This document shows, piece by piece, positions 49,398-57,576 of a stretch of 64,000 nucleotides of DNA; within the stretch, counting starts at the first letter, position 1; each line of letters opens with the position of its first letter. The notes under the pieces are model-generated. The model saw nothing but the letters and a program-made list of their open reading frames with translations. It was not told the origin of the DNA and ran no database searches. The stretch comes from DAIDKA01 sp035487155 (GTDB lineage Bacteria > Pseudomonadota > Gammaproteobacteria > Steroidobacterales > Steroidobacteraceae), in the NCBI GenBank assembly GCA_035487155.1, contig DATHMK010000053.1, positions 62,001 to 126,000 of the forward strand, written 5' to 3'. The position numbers and the translations under genes are program-made.

Positions 49398-50074
49398 TGT
49401 CACCCACGACCCACGACGCCTCGGAGGTGGCTGTGCGAGCGACACCGACCGCGGCGCCGTTGGTCTTCATCGTCGATGACGACTTCTCGGTGCGCGAATC
49501 CCTGGAACGACTGGTGGAGGCGGCCGGGTGGTTTCCGGAAGTTTTCGGGTCCGCGGAGGAGTTCCTGGCGCAGCCCCGACCCAAGGGTCCGAGTTGCCTG
49601 ATTCTGGACGTGGGCCTTCCGGATCTGAACGGTCTTGAGGTGCAGCAGCTGATGGCGGATGGCCGCGGGGAGATGCCGATCATCTTCATCACCGCGCGCG
49701 ATGACATCCGCACGGCGGTGCAGGCCATGAAGGCCGGCGCCGTGGAATTTCTGACCAAGCCGTTCTCGGGCCGGGCACTCCTGGAAGCCATTCGCAGCGC
49801 GCTGGAGCGCAGCAAGGCGCTCTTGGAGGAGCAGCGCATCTTGAAGCTGCTGCGCGAGCGCTACGAGTCTCTCAGCCGCCGCGAGCGGGAGGTCATGGAG
49901 CTCGTGGTCCGGGGGCATCTGAACAAGCAGGTGGCCGCGACCCTGGGCATCAGTGAAATCACGGTCAAGGCGCATCGTGGCCGGGTGATGCGCAAGATGG
50001 GCGCTGAATCCTTTTCCGGGCTGGTCACCGTGGCCCTGCGGCTGGGGCTGAGTTCGGAAAGTCATCCGCGCTGA
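49397..50074 (+). CDS. FixJ-type response regulator (receiver + LuxR HTH)
   Basis: The 225-residue regulator has a receiver domain (about 22-135) with VFIVDDDFSVRESLE, Asp in LILDVGLPDLNG, Thr in IFITARDD and Lys in FLTKPFSG. The LuxR helix-turn-helix (about 155-215) has SRREREVMELVVRG, then NKQVAATLGISEITVKAHRG. The HTH is almost identical to that of the regulator at 18833. It is the second gene of the DJ-1 operon, and a consensus box lies upstream, so autoregulation is plausible. No kinase is in the operon. Confidence 0.93.
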   Translation: MSPTTHDASEVAVRATPTAAPLVFIVDDDFSVRESLERLVEAAGWFPEVFGSAEEFLAQPRPKGPSCLILDVGLPDLNGLEVQQLMADGRGEMPIIFITARDDIRTAVQAMKAGAVEFLTKPFSGRALLEAIRSALERSKALLEEQRILKLLRERYESLSRREREVMELVVRGHLNKQVAATLGISEITVKAHRGRVMRKMGAESFSGLVTVALRLGLSSESHPR

Positions 50075-50075
50075 T

Positions 50076-51404
50076 ATGAGCTGCGACTACGACGTCATGG
50101 TGCTGGGCGGCGGCTCGCCCGGTGAGCACTGTGCGGGAGTGCTGGCCGAAGGCGGTCTGCGCGTGGCGCTGGTGGAGCGCGAGCTTGCCGGCGGGGAGTG
50201 CTCCTACTGGGCGTGCATCCCCTCCAAAGTCCTGCTGCGTCCCGGTGAGGCGGCCCACAGCGCGCTCGAGGCGGCCGCGAAAGCGGAGGTCAGCATCGAG
50301 CGCACGCTTGCCTGGCGGGATTTCATGGTCTCCGGGTATTCGGATGCCGGCCAGGAGCGCTGGCTGGGCGAGCGGGGCATCCACCTGATTCGCGGTCATG
50401 GACGGCTCGCCGGAACGGGCCTGGTCGATGTTGATGGCAGGCGCTACAGCGCCGCGCAGGTCATTGTTGCCACCGGCTCCGATCCCCTGATCCCGCCCCT
50501 TCCTGGATTATCCGACCTCAAGGGCATCTGGACCAACCGCGAAGTCACCGGCATGAAGGCCATTCCCAAACGCCTGCTCATCCTGGGAGGCGGGCCGGTG
50601 GCCATCGAGATGGCGCAGGCCGTGCGGCGCCTGGGCGGGGAAGTGGTGCTCATCGCGCGCGCGCCCCAATTGCTGCGGCGGGAGCCTGCGGCACTGGGCA
50701 TGGCGCTCGCGGATAGCCTGCGCAAGGAGGACATCGAGCTCGTGCTCGGTGCCCGGGCGCTGTTGGCCGGCCATGAGGACTCACAGTATTTCATCCGCCT
50801 TGAGGATGGCCGGGAGTTGCGCGGCGATCGACTGCTGATCGCCACGGGCCGGCGCCCCCGGGTGCAGGAGATCGGCCTTGAGACGGTGGGGATCGAGGCG
50901 ACCCAAAGCGGTATCCCGGTGGACACGCGGCTGCGTGCCGGGGAGCGGCTCTGGGCCATCGGGGATGTCACGGGTCTGTGGCAGCTCACCCACGTCGGCA
51001 AGTATCAGGGCCGGGTGGCGGCGGCGAATATTCTCGGCCAGCCCTGTGAAGCCCATTACGATGCCGTACCGCGGGTCATCTACACCGATCCGCAGGCGGC
51101 AGCGGTTGGCGCGACGTCTGCGGCTTACAGCGCCACGGCCAGACTGTCGGAGCTCGCCAAGACCGCCACCTACACCCGTGCCTATGGCGAGTCGAACGGA
51201 TTTCTGACCCTGCTCAGCGATGGCCAGCGCCTGACCGGTGCGGTCGCGCTGGGGCCGGAGGCCGGGGAATGGATCCAGCAGGCGACGCTTGCCATCCGGG
51301 CGCGCGTGCCGCTGCAGGTGCTGCGCGACACGATTCAGCCCTTTCCGACATTCTCCGAGATTTACTCAGCGGCCTTGAAAGCCCTTCACCAGGCGATGGC
51401 CTGA
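50076..51404 (+). CDS. Dihydrolipoamide dehydrogenase-like FAD disulphide oxidoreductase
   Basis: The 442-residue enzyme has a FAD Rossmann site (VLGGGSPGEHCAGVLAEGG) and the redox-active disulphide GGECSYWACIPSK. An NAD(P) site (LLILGGGPVAIEMAQAVRRL) and the second FAD motif LWAIGDVTG follow. Unlike E3 of the pyruvate complex, the catalytic HxxxxE of the C-terminal dimer interface is not clear; the end reads QPFPTFSEIYSAALKAL, as in mercuric reductase and soluble pyridine nucleotide transhydrogenase relatives. The substrate is unknown. The start follows the FixJ stop by 1 bp. Confidence 0.87.
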   Translation: MSCDYDVMVLGGGSPGEHCAGVLAEGGLRVALVERELAGGECSYWACIPSKVLLRPGEAAHSALEAAAKAEVSIERTLAWRDFMVSGYSDAGQERWLGERGIHLIRGHGRLAGTGLVDVDGRRYSAAQVIVATGSDPLIPPLPGLSDLKGIWTNREVTGMKAIPKRLLILGGGPVAIEMAQAVRRLGGEVVLIARAPQLLRREPAALGMALADSLRKEDIELVLGARALLAGHEDSQYFIRLEDGRELRGDRLLIATGRRPRVQEIGLETVGIEATQSGIPVDTRLRAGERLWAIGDVTGLWQLTHVGKYQGRVAAANILGQPCEAHYDAVPRVIYTDPQAAAVGATSAAYSATARLSELAKTATYTRAYGESNGFLTLLSDGQRLTGAVALGPEAGEWIQQATLAIRARVPLQVLRDTIQPFPTFSEIYSAALKALHQAMA

Positions 51405-51712
51405 TGTCAGACCCTTGTTCGCATGCCGGTTCGATCGCCGAGGTGACACCCAGTGCCAGGGGCTGTGAAGAATGCCTGCGGCTGGGGTCGCCGTGGGTAC
51501 ATTTGCGCTTGTGTCGCCGCTGCGGGCACGTGGGCTGTTGTGACGATTCGCCGCATCGGCACGCAACCCGGCATTTCCACCAAACCGGACATCCCATCAT
51601 CGAGGCGTACGACCCGCCGGAGGGCTGGGGCTGGTGCTACGTGGATGAGGTGATGCTCGACCTCGCGGAGCGGATCACCCCGCACGATGGACCTATTCCG
51701 CGCTATGTCTGA
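51404..51712 (+). CDS. UBP-type zinc finger protein
   Basis: The 102-residue protein is a ZnF-UBP domain: CSHAGSIAEV, CEECLRLG, LRLCRRCGHVGCCDDS and RHATRHFHQTGHPIIE supply the zinc-binding Cys and His. Bacterial copies are common next to oxidoreductases and regulators. Its ATG overlaps the preceding stop codon (TGATG), so it is co-translated with the disulphide oxidoreductase and may be its partner. The role is unknown. Confidence 0.88.
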   Translation: MSDPCSHAGSIAEVTPSARGCEECLRLGSPWVHLRLCRRCGHVGCCDDSPHRHATRHFHQTGHPIIEAYDPPEGWGWCYVDEVMLDLAERITPHDGPIPRYV

Positions 51713-51728
51713 GCGGCAGCCCCAAGGC

Positions 51729-52556
51729 CTATGAGCCCAGGTAGTAGCCGAGCCGCTCCTCGGCATCGCCCGGCTGATGGAAGCCGCGCGCCATCAGGCC
51801 CTTGATCCGCGTCTGCGCCGCCGGGCGCACGATCGAGGCCATGCAGGCATCCCAGCCCGCCTGCATCTCAACATCCGGGGGCAGACTGGCGGCGTTGACC
51901 AGGCGCTTGGTGTTGGCAATGGCCCACTTGTCGAAGGTCGCGATCCGTTGCGCCAGTTGGTCCACGAAACCACTCAGCTGCGCATCCGGAAAGGACCGGT
52001 TCACGTAGCCGTAGCGCTCCGCCAGATCCCCATCGATGTCATCCGAGCTCATGAGCACCTCCAGGGCGCGCTGCCGACCGATGAGCCGCGGCAGCCGGGT
52101 CATGGGCCCGCCGCCGGCCACCAGACCCACGCCCACTTCCCACTGCGACAGCAGCGCCTTCTCGCGACTCGCGAAGCTCATGTCGCAGGCGAGCGCCAGC
52201 TCGCTGCCGTTGCCGGTGGCGCGGCCGCGTATCAGGGCAATCGACACCACGGGTGCGCGGGTGATGCGTACCAGGATGTCGGGCCAGGCGGGCAGGCCGC
52301 TCGGGCCGGCTGGAATTTCAGTGAGGTCCTCGAGCCGGGCATTGAAGTCGGAATGATTGAGGAAGAATCCCTGCACCGCGCTGTCAAAGACCACCACCTT
52401 GAGGTGTGCGTCGGCTTCGAGTCCCGCCATGATCTCCCGGAACTGTAGTACGAACTCCGGGCCCATGAGGTTGAGTGGTGGGTTATCAAAGGTGACTCTC
52501 CAGTAGGCTTGAGAAATGCGGTTCACTCGGATCTGCGGCGCCGTTGTCGAATTCAT
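51729..52556 (-). CDS. Enoyl-CoA hydratase/isomerase-like (crotonase) protein, cytoplasmic paralogue
   Basis: The 275-residue protein is a close paralogue of the exported crotonase at 47612: FDNPPLNLMGPEFVLQFREI, VVVFDSAVQGFFLNHSDFN, IRGRATGNGSELALACDMSF, and SQWEVGVGLVAGGGPMTRLP are shared. No signal peptide is present here; the start ATG 52556 follows CAGGAGAAGCAG. The shared DSAV..GFFL and EVGxGLxxGGGPMxRLPR motifs are not typical of fatty-acid oxidation enzymes, so the substrate is open. It is convergent with the UBP gene and divergent from the PEBP gene. Confidence 0.85.
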   Translation of the reverse strand: MNSTTAPQIRVNRISQAYWRVTFDNPPLNLMGPEFVLQFREIMAGLEADAHLKVVVFDSAVQGFFLNHSDFNARLEDLTEIPAGPSGLPAWPDILVRITRAPVVSIALIRGRATGNGSELALACDMSFASREKALLSQWEVGVGLVAGGGPMTRLPRLIGRQRALEVLMSSDDIDGDLAERYGYVNRSFPDAQLSGFVDQLAQRIATFDKWAIANTKRLVNAASLPPDVEMQAGWDACMASIVRPAAQTRIKGLMARGFHQPGDAEERLGYYLGS

Positions 52557-52631
52557 CTGCTTCTCCTGCTGTAGATCCATCCTAGCCACCTCATCCATCT
52601 GGGCCTATTCGACCTTCGTAGGGGGCGATGC

Positions 52632-52648
52632 GATACCATCGTCTGATA
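52632..52648 (+). promoter_or_regulatory. ACC-WW-SGT box g (crotonase / PEBP divergent promoter)
   Basis: The site GATACCATCGTCTGATA lies 53 bp upstream of the PEBP start and 76 bp upstream of the crotonase start. Confidence 0.62.
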
Positions 52649-52700
52649 GCCAGGCAGGCGCGTCGTTGGTCTGATCCGCTCCTTAGCAGGAGGCCACGCG

Positions 52701-53234
52701 ATGAACACACCGGTCATGCCGCTTGATCCCTATGAGTTCCTTCCCGCAGTCCCCGCGTTCGTGCTCGAGAGCGATGACGCACAGGACGGTAAGCCGCTGG
52801 ATGCGACCTTCGCGCACTCCTGGGCGGCGGGCAGCAAGGACCTCTCGCCCGAACTGCACTGGTCGGGCTTTCCCAAGGCGACGCGCAGTTTCGTGGTGAC
52901 CTGCTATGACCCGGATGCCGCGACGGGGAGCGGATTCTGGCATTGGATGCTGATCGGCCTGCCGCCGGGGGTCACTTGCCTGCGGCGTGGCGCCGGAATC
53001 GGCAGCGACCTGCCCAAGGGCGCCTTCCATATCCGCAATGATCTGGGTGGCAGGGCCTACCTGGGTCCGGCGCCGCCCAAGGGCGATTCGCCGCACCGCT
53101 ATGTGTTCGCCGTGCATGCCCTGGATGTCCCGGCACTGGATGTCACCGAGGATGTGACGCCCGCGTTTGCGGGTTTCAAAATGACCCCGCACACGCTGGC
53201 CCGCGCGGTGCTTCGTCCGACCTTCGCGCTCTGA
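52701..53234 (+). CDS. YbhB/YbcL family (PEBP-like) protein
   Basis: The 177-residue protein shows the bacterial PEBP/Raf kinase inhibitor-like pattern: LHWSGFPKATRSFVVTCYDP, DAATGSGFWHWMLIGLPPGV and GPAPPKGDSPHRYVFAVHAL. It has no signal peptide. Members bind phospho-ligands, and the function in bacteria is not settled. ATG 52701 follows AGGAGGCCACGCG. It ends 5 bp before the end of a convergent small gene. Confidence 0.9.
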   Translation: MNTPVMPLDPYEFLPAVPAFVLESDDAQDGKPLDATFAHSWAAGSKDLSPELHWSGFPKATRSFVVTCYDPDAATGSGFWHWMLIGLPPGVTCLRRGAGIGSDLPKGAFHIRNDLGGRAYLGPAPPKGDSPHRYVFAVHALDVPALDVTEDVTPAFAGFKMTPHTLARAVLRPTFAL

Positions 53235-53239
53235 GCCGA

Positions 53240-53410
53240 TCACTCCCCGAAGTACAGCAGCAGACCGACCCCCACCGCGAACATCGCCACGGCGATGATC
53301 GCAATCCAAAGGGGAGTGGAGAATGGAACGCTGCGCTCATCGTTGCGCTCGGCTTCCCGGATGATCTGTTCCACCGTGCGCTGATCCTGATCCGATGAAG
53401 TGGTTCGCAT
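53240..53410 (-). CDS. Small single-span membrane protein (56 residues)
   Basis: The 56-residue product has a charged N-terminal part with many Glu, Asp and Arg (SSDQDQRTVEQIIREAERND) and one C-terminal helix (LWIAIIAVAMFAVGVGLLLY). The ATG at 53410 is preceded by AAGGAGAGCTCGCG, an excellent ribosome binding site. A consensus box lies 67 bp upstream on the same strand. It is convergent with the PEBP gene. No family is known to me. Confidence 0.68.
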   Translation of the reverse strand: MRTTSSDQDQRTVEQIIREAERNDERSVPFSTPLWIAIIAVAMFAVGVGLLLYFGE

Positions 53411-53476
53411 CGCGAGCTCTCCTTGCGCCGATGATGGCGCGAAGACTCACTTAATCAGCAGTGAGCCGCCAGCCAC

Positions 53477-53539
53477 CATTGGACGATGGTGTGAGTTGTC
53501 AAATCAACACCAAGGTATCTGCAACACCATCGTGCAATT
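53477..53539. promoter_or_regulatory. ACC-WW-SGT boxes h (three sites, small membrane protein / porin promoter)
   Basis: Sites: CACACCATCGTCCAATG on the minus strand (53477-53493), 67 bp upstream of the small membrane protein; AACACCAAGGTATCTGC on plus (53506-53522); AACACCATCGTGCAATT on plus (53523-53539), 65 bp upstream of the porin. The two outer sites have the same distance to their genes. Confidence 0.68.
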
Positions 53540-53603
53540 GGCACGAGCCGCGATGGGCTGCTCTCATCGAGCCCGGGTAGATTACTTTCAGTGAGCGCCA
53601 GTC

Positions 53604-54899
53604 ATGAGAAGCAGGATTGCTGTCAAAGCTTTTGCCCTTGGAGTCATCGCATGGGCCGGCGCCGCCAAAGCCGGCGCCCCGACGCCCTTTCCCACCGATA
53701 TCTTCCTCGACTGGGATGGGTTGCGTAATGAACTGCGCGACCTCGGGATCGACTTTCGGATTGGCTACACCTCAGAGACCGCGACCAATGTGCAAGGCGG
53801 TACGCAGGAAGGGGTGACCTATGATGACCAGTTCACCTTCAGCCTGGGGTTTGACCTGCAGAAGCTCCTGGATCTCAACCAGGCGAAATTTCAGGTGACG
53901 GTCACAGACCGCAATGGCCAGAATCTGAGCAGCGTCGAGGACCTGCAGTCACTACAGCAGGTCCAGGAAATCTATGGGCGGGGCCAGACCTGGCTGCTCA
54001 CCCAGTTCTGGTACGACCAGAAATATTTCGGCGATACCCTCGACTGGAAGATCGGCCGGCTCACCGAGGGTGAGGATTTCGCGGCCTTCTCCTGCGAATT
54101 CATGAACCTCACGTTTTGCGGGGCACAGCCGGGCAACCTGGTCGGCAACTACTGGTACAACTGGCCGATCAGCCAGTGGGGCACCAGGTTCAAGGTCAAC
54201 ATCGCCACTTTCGGCTACGTCCAGGTGGGTGCCTTCGTGGTCAATCCCAGCTACCTGTTGCAGAAGTATGCCTTCGACTTCGGCAATCCCATCGGCGCCA
54301 CCGGCGCGTTGCTGCCCTTTGAAATCGGCTGGCTGCCGGTTTTCGGTGATGGGCTCGACGGCAGCTACAAGTTCGGTGCCTGGTACAACACCTCAAGAGG
54401 CGCCGACGTATTCGAAAATACGGCCCGGCAGCCCCTGGTGCTCGATGGCGGCCAGCCGCTGGTGCGCGATGGCTCCTATGGGGAGTACATCAACTTCCAG
54501 CAGCGATTGACCGGGACGGCCGAACTCGCCCGCGGCATCAGTGTCTTCCTGAACGCCACTTCAGCGGACCGGCGCACCGCCGTCCTGGACAAGCAGGTGA
54601 CCCTGGGCATGTTCGACAGTGGCATCATCGGCTGGCGCCCGAAGGACAAACTCGGCGTTGCCATCGGTGGCACCCACGTCAACAGCCGTGTCGCGGCCGG
54701 TGAGAGGTTGCAGGACCTGCTGGGGGAGGACGCGGTTCCCATCCAAAGCTCCGAATACGTCGGCGAGGTCTTCTATGCCGCCGAGCTCGCCCCCTGGATT
54801 GAGCTGCGGCCGAATGTCCAGTATGTCCGCCACCCGGGCGGCACCTCGCAGAACACCGATGATGTGATCGTGGGCCTGAGGCTCGCCGCCAATTTCTGA
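53604..54899 (+). CDS. OprB-type carbohydrate-selective porin
   Basis: The 431-residue protein has a signal peptide (AFALGVIAWAGAAKAG) and the OprB pattern: GIDFRIGYTSETATNVQGG near the N-terminus, LTQFWYDQKYFGDTLDWKIG, and NWPISQWGTRFKVN. It ends in the outer-membrane signature with terminal Phe (VGLRLAANF). It forms a 16-stranded beta-barrel in the outer membrane for sugar or other small-molecule uptake. The divergent small membrane protein shares the promoter region. Confidence 0.88.
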   Translation: MRSRIAVKAFALGVIAWAGAAKAGAPTPFPTDIFLDWDGLRNELRDLGIDFRIGYTSETATNVQGGTQEGVTYDDQFTFSLGFDLQKLLDLNQAKFQVTVTDRNGQNLSSVEDLQSLQQVQEIYGRGQTWLLTQFWYDQKYFGDTLDWKIGRLTEGEDFAAFSCEFMNLTFCGAQPGNLVGNYWYNWPISQWGTRFKVNIATFGYVQVGAFVVNPSYLLQKYAFDFGNPIGATGALLPFEIGWLPVFGDGLDGSYKFGAWYNTSRGADVFENTARQPLVLDGGQPLVRDGSYGEYINFQQRLTGTAELARGISVFLNATSADRRTAVLDKQVTLGMFDSGIIGWRPKDKLGVAIGGTHVNSRVAAGERLQDLLGEDAVPIQSSEYVGEVFYAAELAPWIELRPNVQYVRHPGGTSQNTDDVIVGLRLAANF

Positions 54900-54915
54900 T
54901 CGGCAGAGCACCCGG

Positions 54916-54953
54916 GCCCGCCGCAGTGCGCACAGTGGCGCATCGCGGCGGGC
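54916..54953. terminator. Hairpin between the porin and the 54970 gene
   Basis: Stem arms GCCCGCCGC (54916-54924) and GCGGCGGGC (54945-54953) enclose a second stem TGCGC/GCGCA. It lies between two convergent genes and may end both transcripts; there is no T-run, so intrinsic termination is uncertain. Confidence 0.5.
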
Positions 54954-54969
54954 GGGTTGCGGGGGCCCG

Positions 54970-55425
54970 CTAGTTGCTCAACGTGAGCTTCACGCCTGCC
55001 CCAGAGAGGTTGAAGCGCAATCCCTGCTCGGTCTCCACCAGCTTGATGATCACGCCATGCTCATTCTTCAGGTACGAGGCACCGGCGCCGCCGCCGAGCG
55101 CAATACCCGCCGAAGCGACGGTGTAATTTCCCGAGAAGTCGCTCAGGTGGGCCAGGTTGTACACCTCACCAGTGGCCGTGACACTCGAGACCCCGGCGTC
55201 CACCACCGACAGGCCGGAGATCTTGAACTTGTGTCCCTTGCCCTTGAACTCGAGCTTGCCATTACCCCACTCCCAGCCGAGGCCGGCTGCCACACTGGTC
55301 GCTTTCAGCGACACCGTGGCATCCGGCGAGGAGCTGTCCGGCACGGGCACCGTGTCGGACGTGGGGTCCGCCACCGCCGCTCCGCAGACCAACATCATTG
55401 TCGCCATTGAAACTAGGACTCGCAT
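54970..55425 (-). CDS. Exported orphan beta-rich protein with NEHGVII motif
   Basis: The 151-residue protein has a signal peptide (MRVLVSMATMMLVCGAAVA) and a single beta-rich domain: KATSVAAGLGWEWGNGKLEF, HKFKISGLS, TATGEVYNLAHLSDFSGNYT and LKNEHGVIIKLVETEQG. It is a paralogue of the cytoplasmic protein at 27523, which shares the motifs in the same order. The start at 55425 is chosen for the signal peptide; the frame extends to 55485. The function is unknown. Confidence 0.68.
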   Translation of the reverse strand: MRVLVSMATMMLVCGAAVADPTSDTVPVPDSSSPDATVSLKATSVAAGLGWEWGNGKLEFKGKGHKFKISGLSVVDAGVSSVTATGEVYNLAHLSDFSGNYTVASAGIALGGGAGASYLKNEHGVIIKLVETEQGLRFNLSGAGVKLTLSN

Positions 55426-55677
55426 AATTCCTCCATTGGAACCGAAGACCAATCGCACCTCCGCGGGAACATTCCGCGTGCCCAAAGGCTAGCGCGCCCC
55501 CTTTCCCGGGGCCTTGCATGAACGAGCGGTTTCTTGCCTCATGGTGCGGCGCTCGCAAGTCGCGCCGAAGGTAGCGGCATAAGCGTTCAATTACGCGCAC
55601 CACATTCAAGTGCCGATGACGATAGAGAGGCATTGTCGCGGCACTATGTGCCGACAAAGATCCTTGTGACGGCGGCG

Positions 55678-56802
55678 ATGGCGCCGGAGGCCGATCGGGC
55701 TGTCGTCGACTGCCATGCGGAGACGGAGGGCGACACCCGCGTGACGTTGTATGGACGGTGGGACATTCGCGCCATACACGAGCGCCCGCACGAGCTCCTG
55801 AGGTGTCTGGAGTCGGCGGCGACGCGCGCGACGTGCTGGGATCTGACCCAGATCCGGGATATCGATGCCGCCGGCGCGACCCTGATGTGGCACGCATGGA
55901 ACCGGCAGCGACCGCGGCAGCTGTCGCTGCGCAGCGAAGATGCCTGGGTATTCGACAATCTGGCGCAATTAGCCTCCGCGCCAGCGCAGGTCCGGCCGGC
56001 GGCCGGGGCCGAGATCATCGCCCTCCTGGGGCGCGCCGGCCTGGGCATCCTCACGACGAGCCGCGACCTGCTCGGGCTGCTCGGCGCGGCGGCCATCGAT
56101 GGGGTCGCCATGCTGCGTTCCTTGCGGGATATTCCGCGCCGCGAGATCACGGCCACCATCTTTCGCAGCGGGGCCCAGGCGCTGGCCATCTCCGGATTGG
56201 TCGGGTTTCTGATCGGCATCGTGCTGTGTTACCTGTCGGGCGAACAGTTGCGCGAAATCGGCGCCGAGTCCTATATCGTGAATCTCACGGGCTTCGCGGT
56301 GTTTCGTGAGCTGGGCCCGATCCTTGCGGCCCTCCTCAATGCGGGCCGTTCCGGATCGGCGATGACCGCCCATATCGGCGTCATGCGCGTCACCGGCGAG
56401 CTCGAGGCCCTCTCGGTGCTGGGTATTTCCCCCGTGCGGCGGCTGGTGGTACCCAAGCTCATTGGCCAAGTGGTGGCCTTGCCACTGGTGGTGGCGTGGA
56501 CCGATATGACGGCGATCGCGGGCGCGATGGCCGGCGCGCGGCTGCAGCTTGGAATCGCACCCGGCGATTTCCTGCGCGGCATCGTTCAGGTCATTCCACT
56601 CTCCAGCGTGCTGTTCGGGATCGGCAAGGGGGCTTTATTTGGCGCCACCATCGCGCTGATCAGCTGCCATTTTGGATTTCGCGTCAAACCGGATTCGGAG
56701 AGCCTGGCTGCAGGCACCACCCGGGCAGTGGTGAGCGGCCTGACCGCGGTACTGGTGATCGATGCGGCACTGGCCATCGCATTTTCTCATCTGGGTATGT
56801 GA
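55678..56802 (+). CDS. MlaE-type ABC transporter permease with STAS-like N-terminus
   Basis: The protein of about 374 residues has an N-terminal STAS-like part (about 1-100; VTLYGRWDIRAIHERPHELL, LTQIRDIDAAGATLMWHAW). An MlaE permease domain (about 140-374) follows, with GFAVFRELGPILAALLNAGR and GSAMTAHIGVMRVTGELEAL. It is the membrane part of a phospholipid or lipid transporter. The start is uncertain; ATG 55678 is used, while frames from 55534 or a GTG at 55666 are possible. It begins a four-gene operon. Confidence 0.9.
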   Translation: MAPEADRAVVDCHAETEGDTRVTLYGRWDIRAIHERPHELLRCLESAATRATCWDLTQIRDIDAAGATLMWHAWNRQRPRQLSLRSEDAWVFDNLAQLASAPAQVRPAAGAEIIALLGRAGLGILTTSRDLLGLLGAAAIDGVAMLRSLRDIPRREITATIFRSGAQALAISGLVGFLIGIVLCYLSGEQLREIGAESYIVNLTGFAVFRELGPILAALLNAGRSGSAMTAHIGVMRVTGELEALSVLGISPVRRLVVPKLIGQVVALPLVVAWTDMTAIAGAMAGARLQLGIAPGDFLRGIVQVIPLSSVLFGIGKGALFGATIALISCHFGFRVKPDSESLAAGTTRAVVSGLTAVLVIDAALAIAFSHLGM

Positions 56803-56809
56803 GCGCGGC

Positions 56810-57571
56810 ATGGTCACACCCATCATTGCCGTCAAGGGGTTGGAGACCCGCCTGGACGGGGTCGTGATCCATCGCGACCTGAACCTCGAGGTGCAGCGAG
56901 GCGAGACGCTGGCCATCATCGGCAGTTCAGGCGGCGGCAAGACCACGCTGCTGAAGCTGATGCTGGGACTGATCAAGCCCGATCGCGGCACCGTACGGGT
57001 CCTGGATTCGGACATGTCGGCCCTCACCCCCGGCAAACGCCGGCAATGGGCGAGCCACTCCGGAGTGGTCTTTCAGGGCGGGGCGCTGTTCAGCGCGCTG
57101 AGCGTGTTTGACAACGTCGCCCTGCCGGTACGCGAGGCGCGCTGGTGGCCGGAGGAGCTGCTCACTGAGCTGGTGCTCGTGACCCTGCATGCCACGGGTA
57201 TCGATAGCCAGGATGCCCACAAGCTCCCCGCGGAGCTCTCCGGGGGCATGGTCAAGCGCGTGGCGCTCGCCCGCGCTCTGATCCTCAAGCCGGATCTGCT
57301 GTTCATGGATGAACCCACCGCGGGTTTGGATCCGGAGCAGTGCCATGCAGTCGTTGGTCTCATTGCGCGATTGCGCGAGGTGTTCAAACTCACCGTCGTC
57401 ATGGTGACACACGATGTGGATTCCTTGAGTGCCCTGGCGGATCGGGTCGCCGTGGTCGCTGAGCAGCGCATCATCGTGGCCGCGCCGCTGGCGGAGGTCA
57501 TCCGCTTCCCGCACCCCTTCGTCCAGCACTTCTTCGAGGGACACGGCGCTCACAGTGTCAAGGCGGCATAG
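56810..57571 (+). CDS. MlaF-type ABC transporter ATPase
   Basis: The 253-residue ATPase has Walker A IGSSGGGKTTLLKL, Q-loop GVVFQGGALFSALSVFDNV, signature LSGGMVKRVALARAL, Walker B LLFMDEPTAGLDP and the H-loop VTHD. It powers the permease encoded 8 bp upstream. The gap to the MlaD-type gene is 5 bp. Confidence 0.95.
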   Translation: MVTPIIAVKGLETRLDGVVIHRDLNLEVQRGETLAIIGSSGGGKTTLLKLMLGLIKPDRGTVRVLDSDMSALTPGKRRQWASHSGVVFQGGALFSALSVFDNVALPVREARWWPEELLTELVLVTLHATGIDSQDAHKLPAELSGGMVKRVALARALILKPDLLFMDEPTAGLDPEQCHAVVGLIARLREVFKLTVVMVTHDVDSLSALADRVAVVAEQRIIVAAPLAEVIRFPHPFVQHFFEGHGAHSVKAA

Positions 57572-57576
57572 CGGCG

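Noticed and set aside
55425..55480. A sequence on the minus strand (GGTCTTCGGTTCCAATGG) upstream of the 54970 gene resembling the operator.
   Set aside because: Only the right half CCAATGG matches; the ATACC part and the core are not conserved, and its distance is too short.
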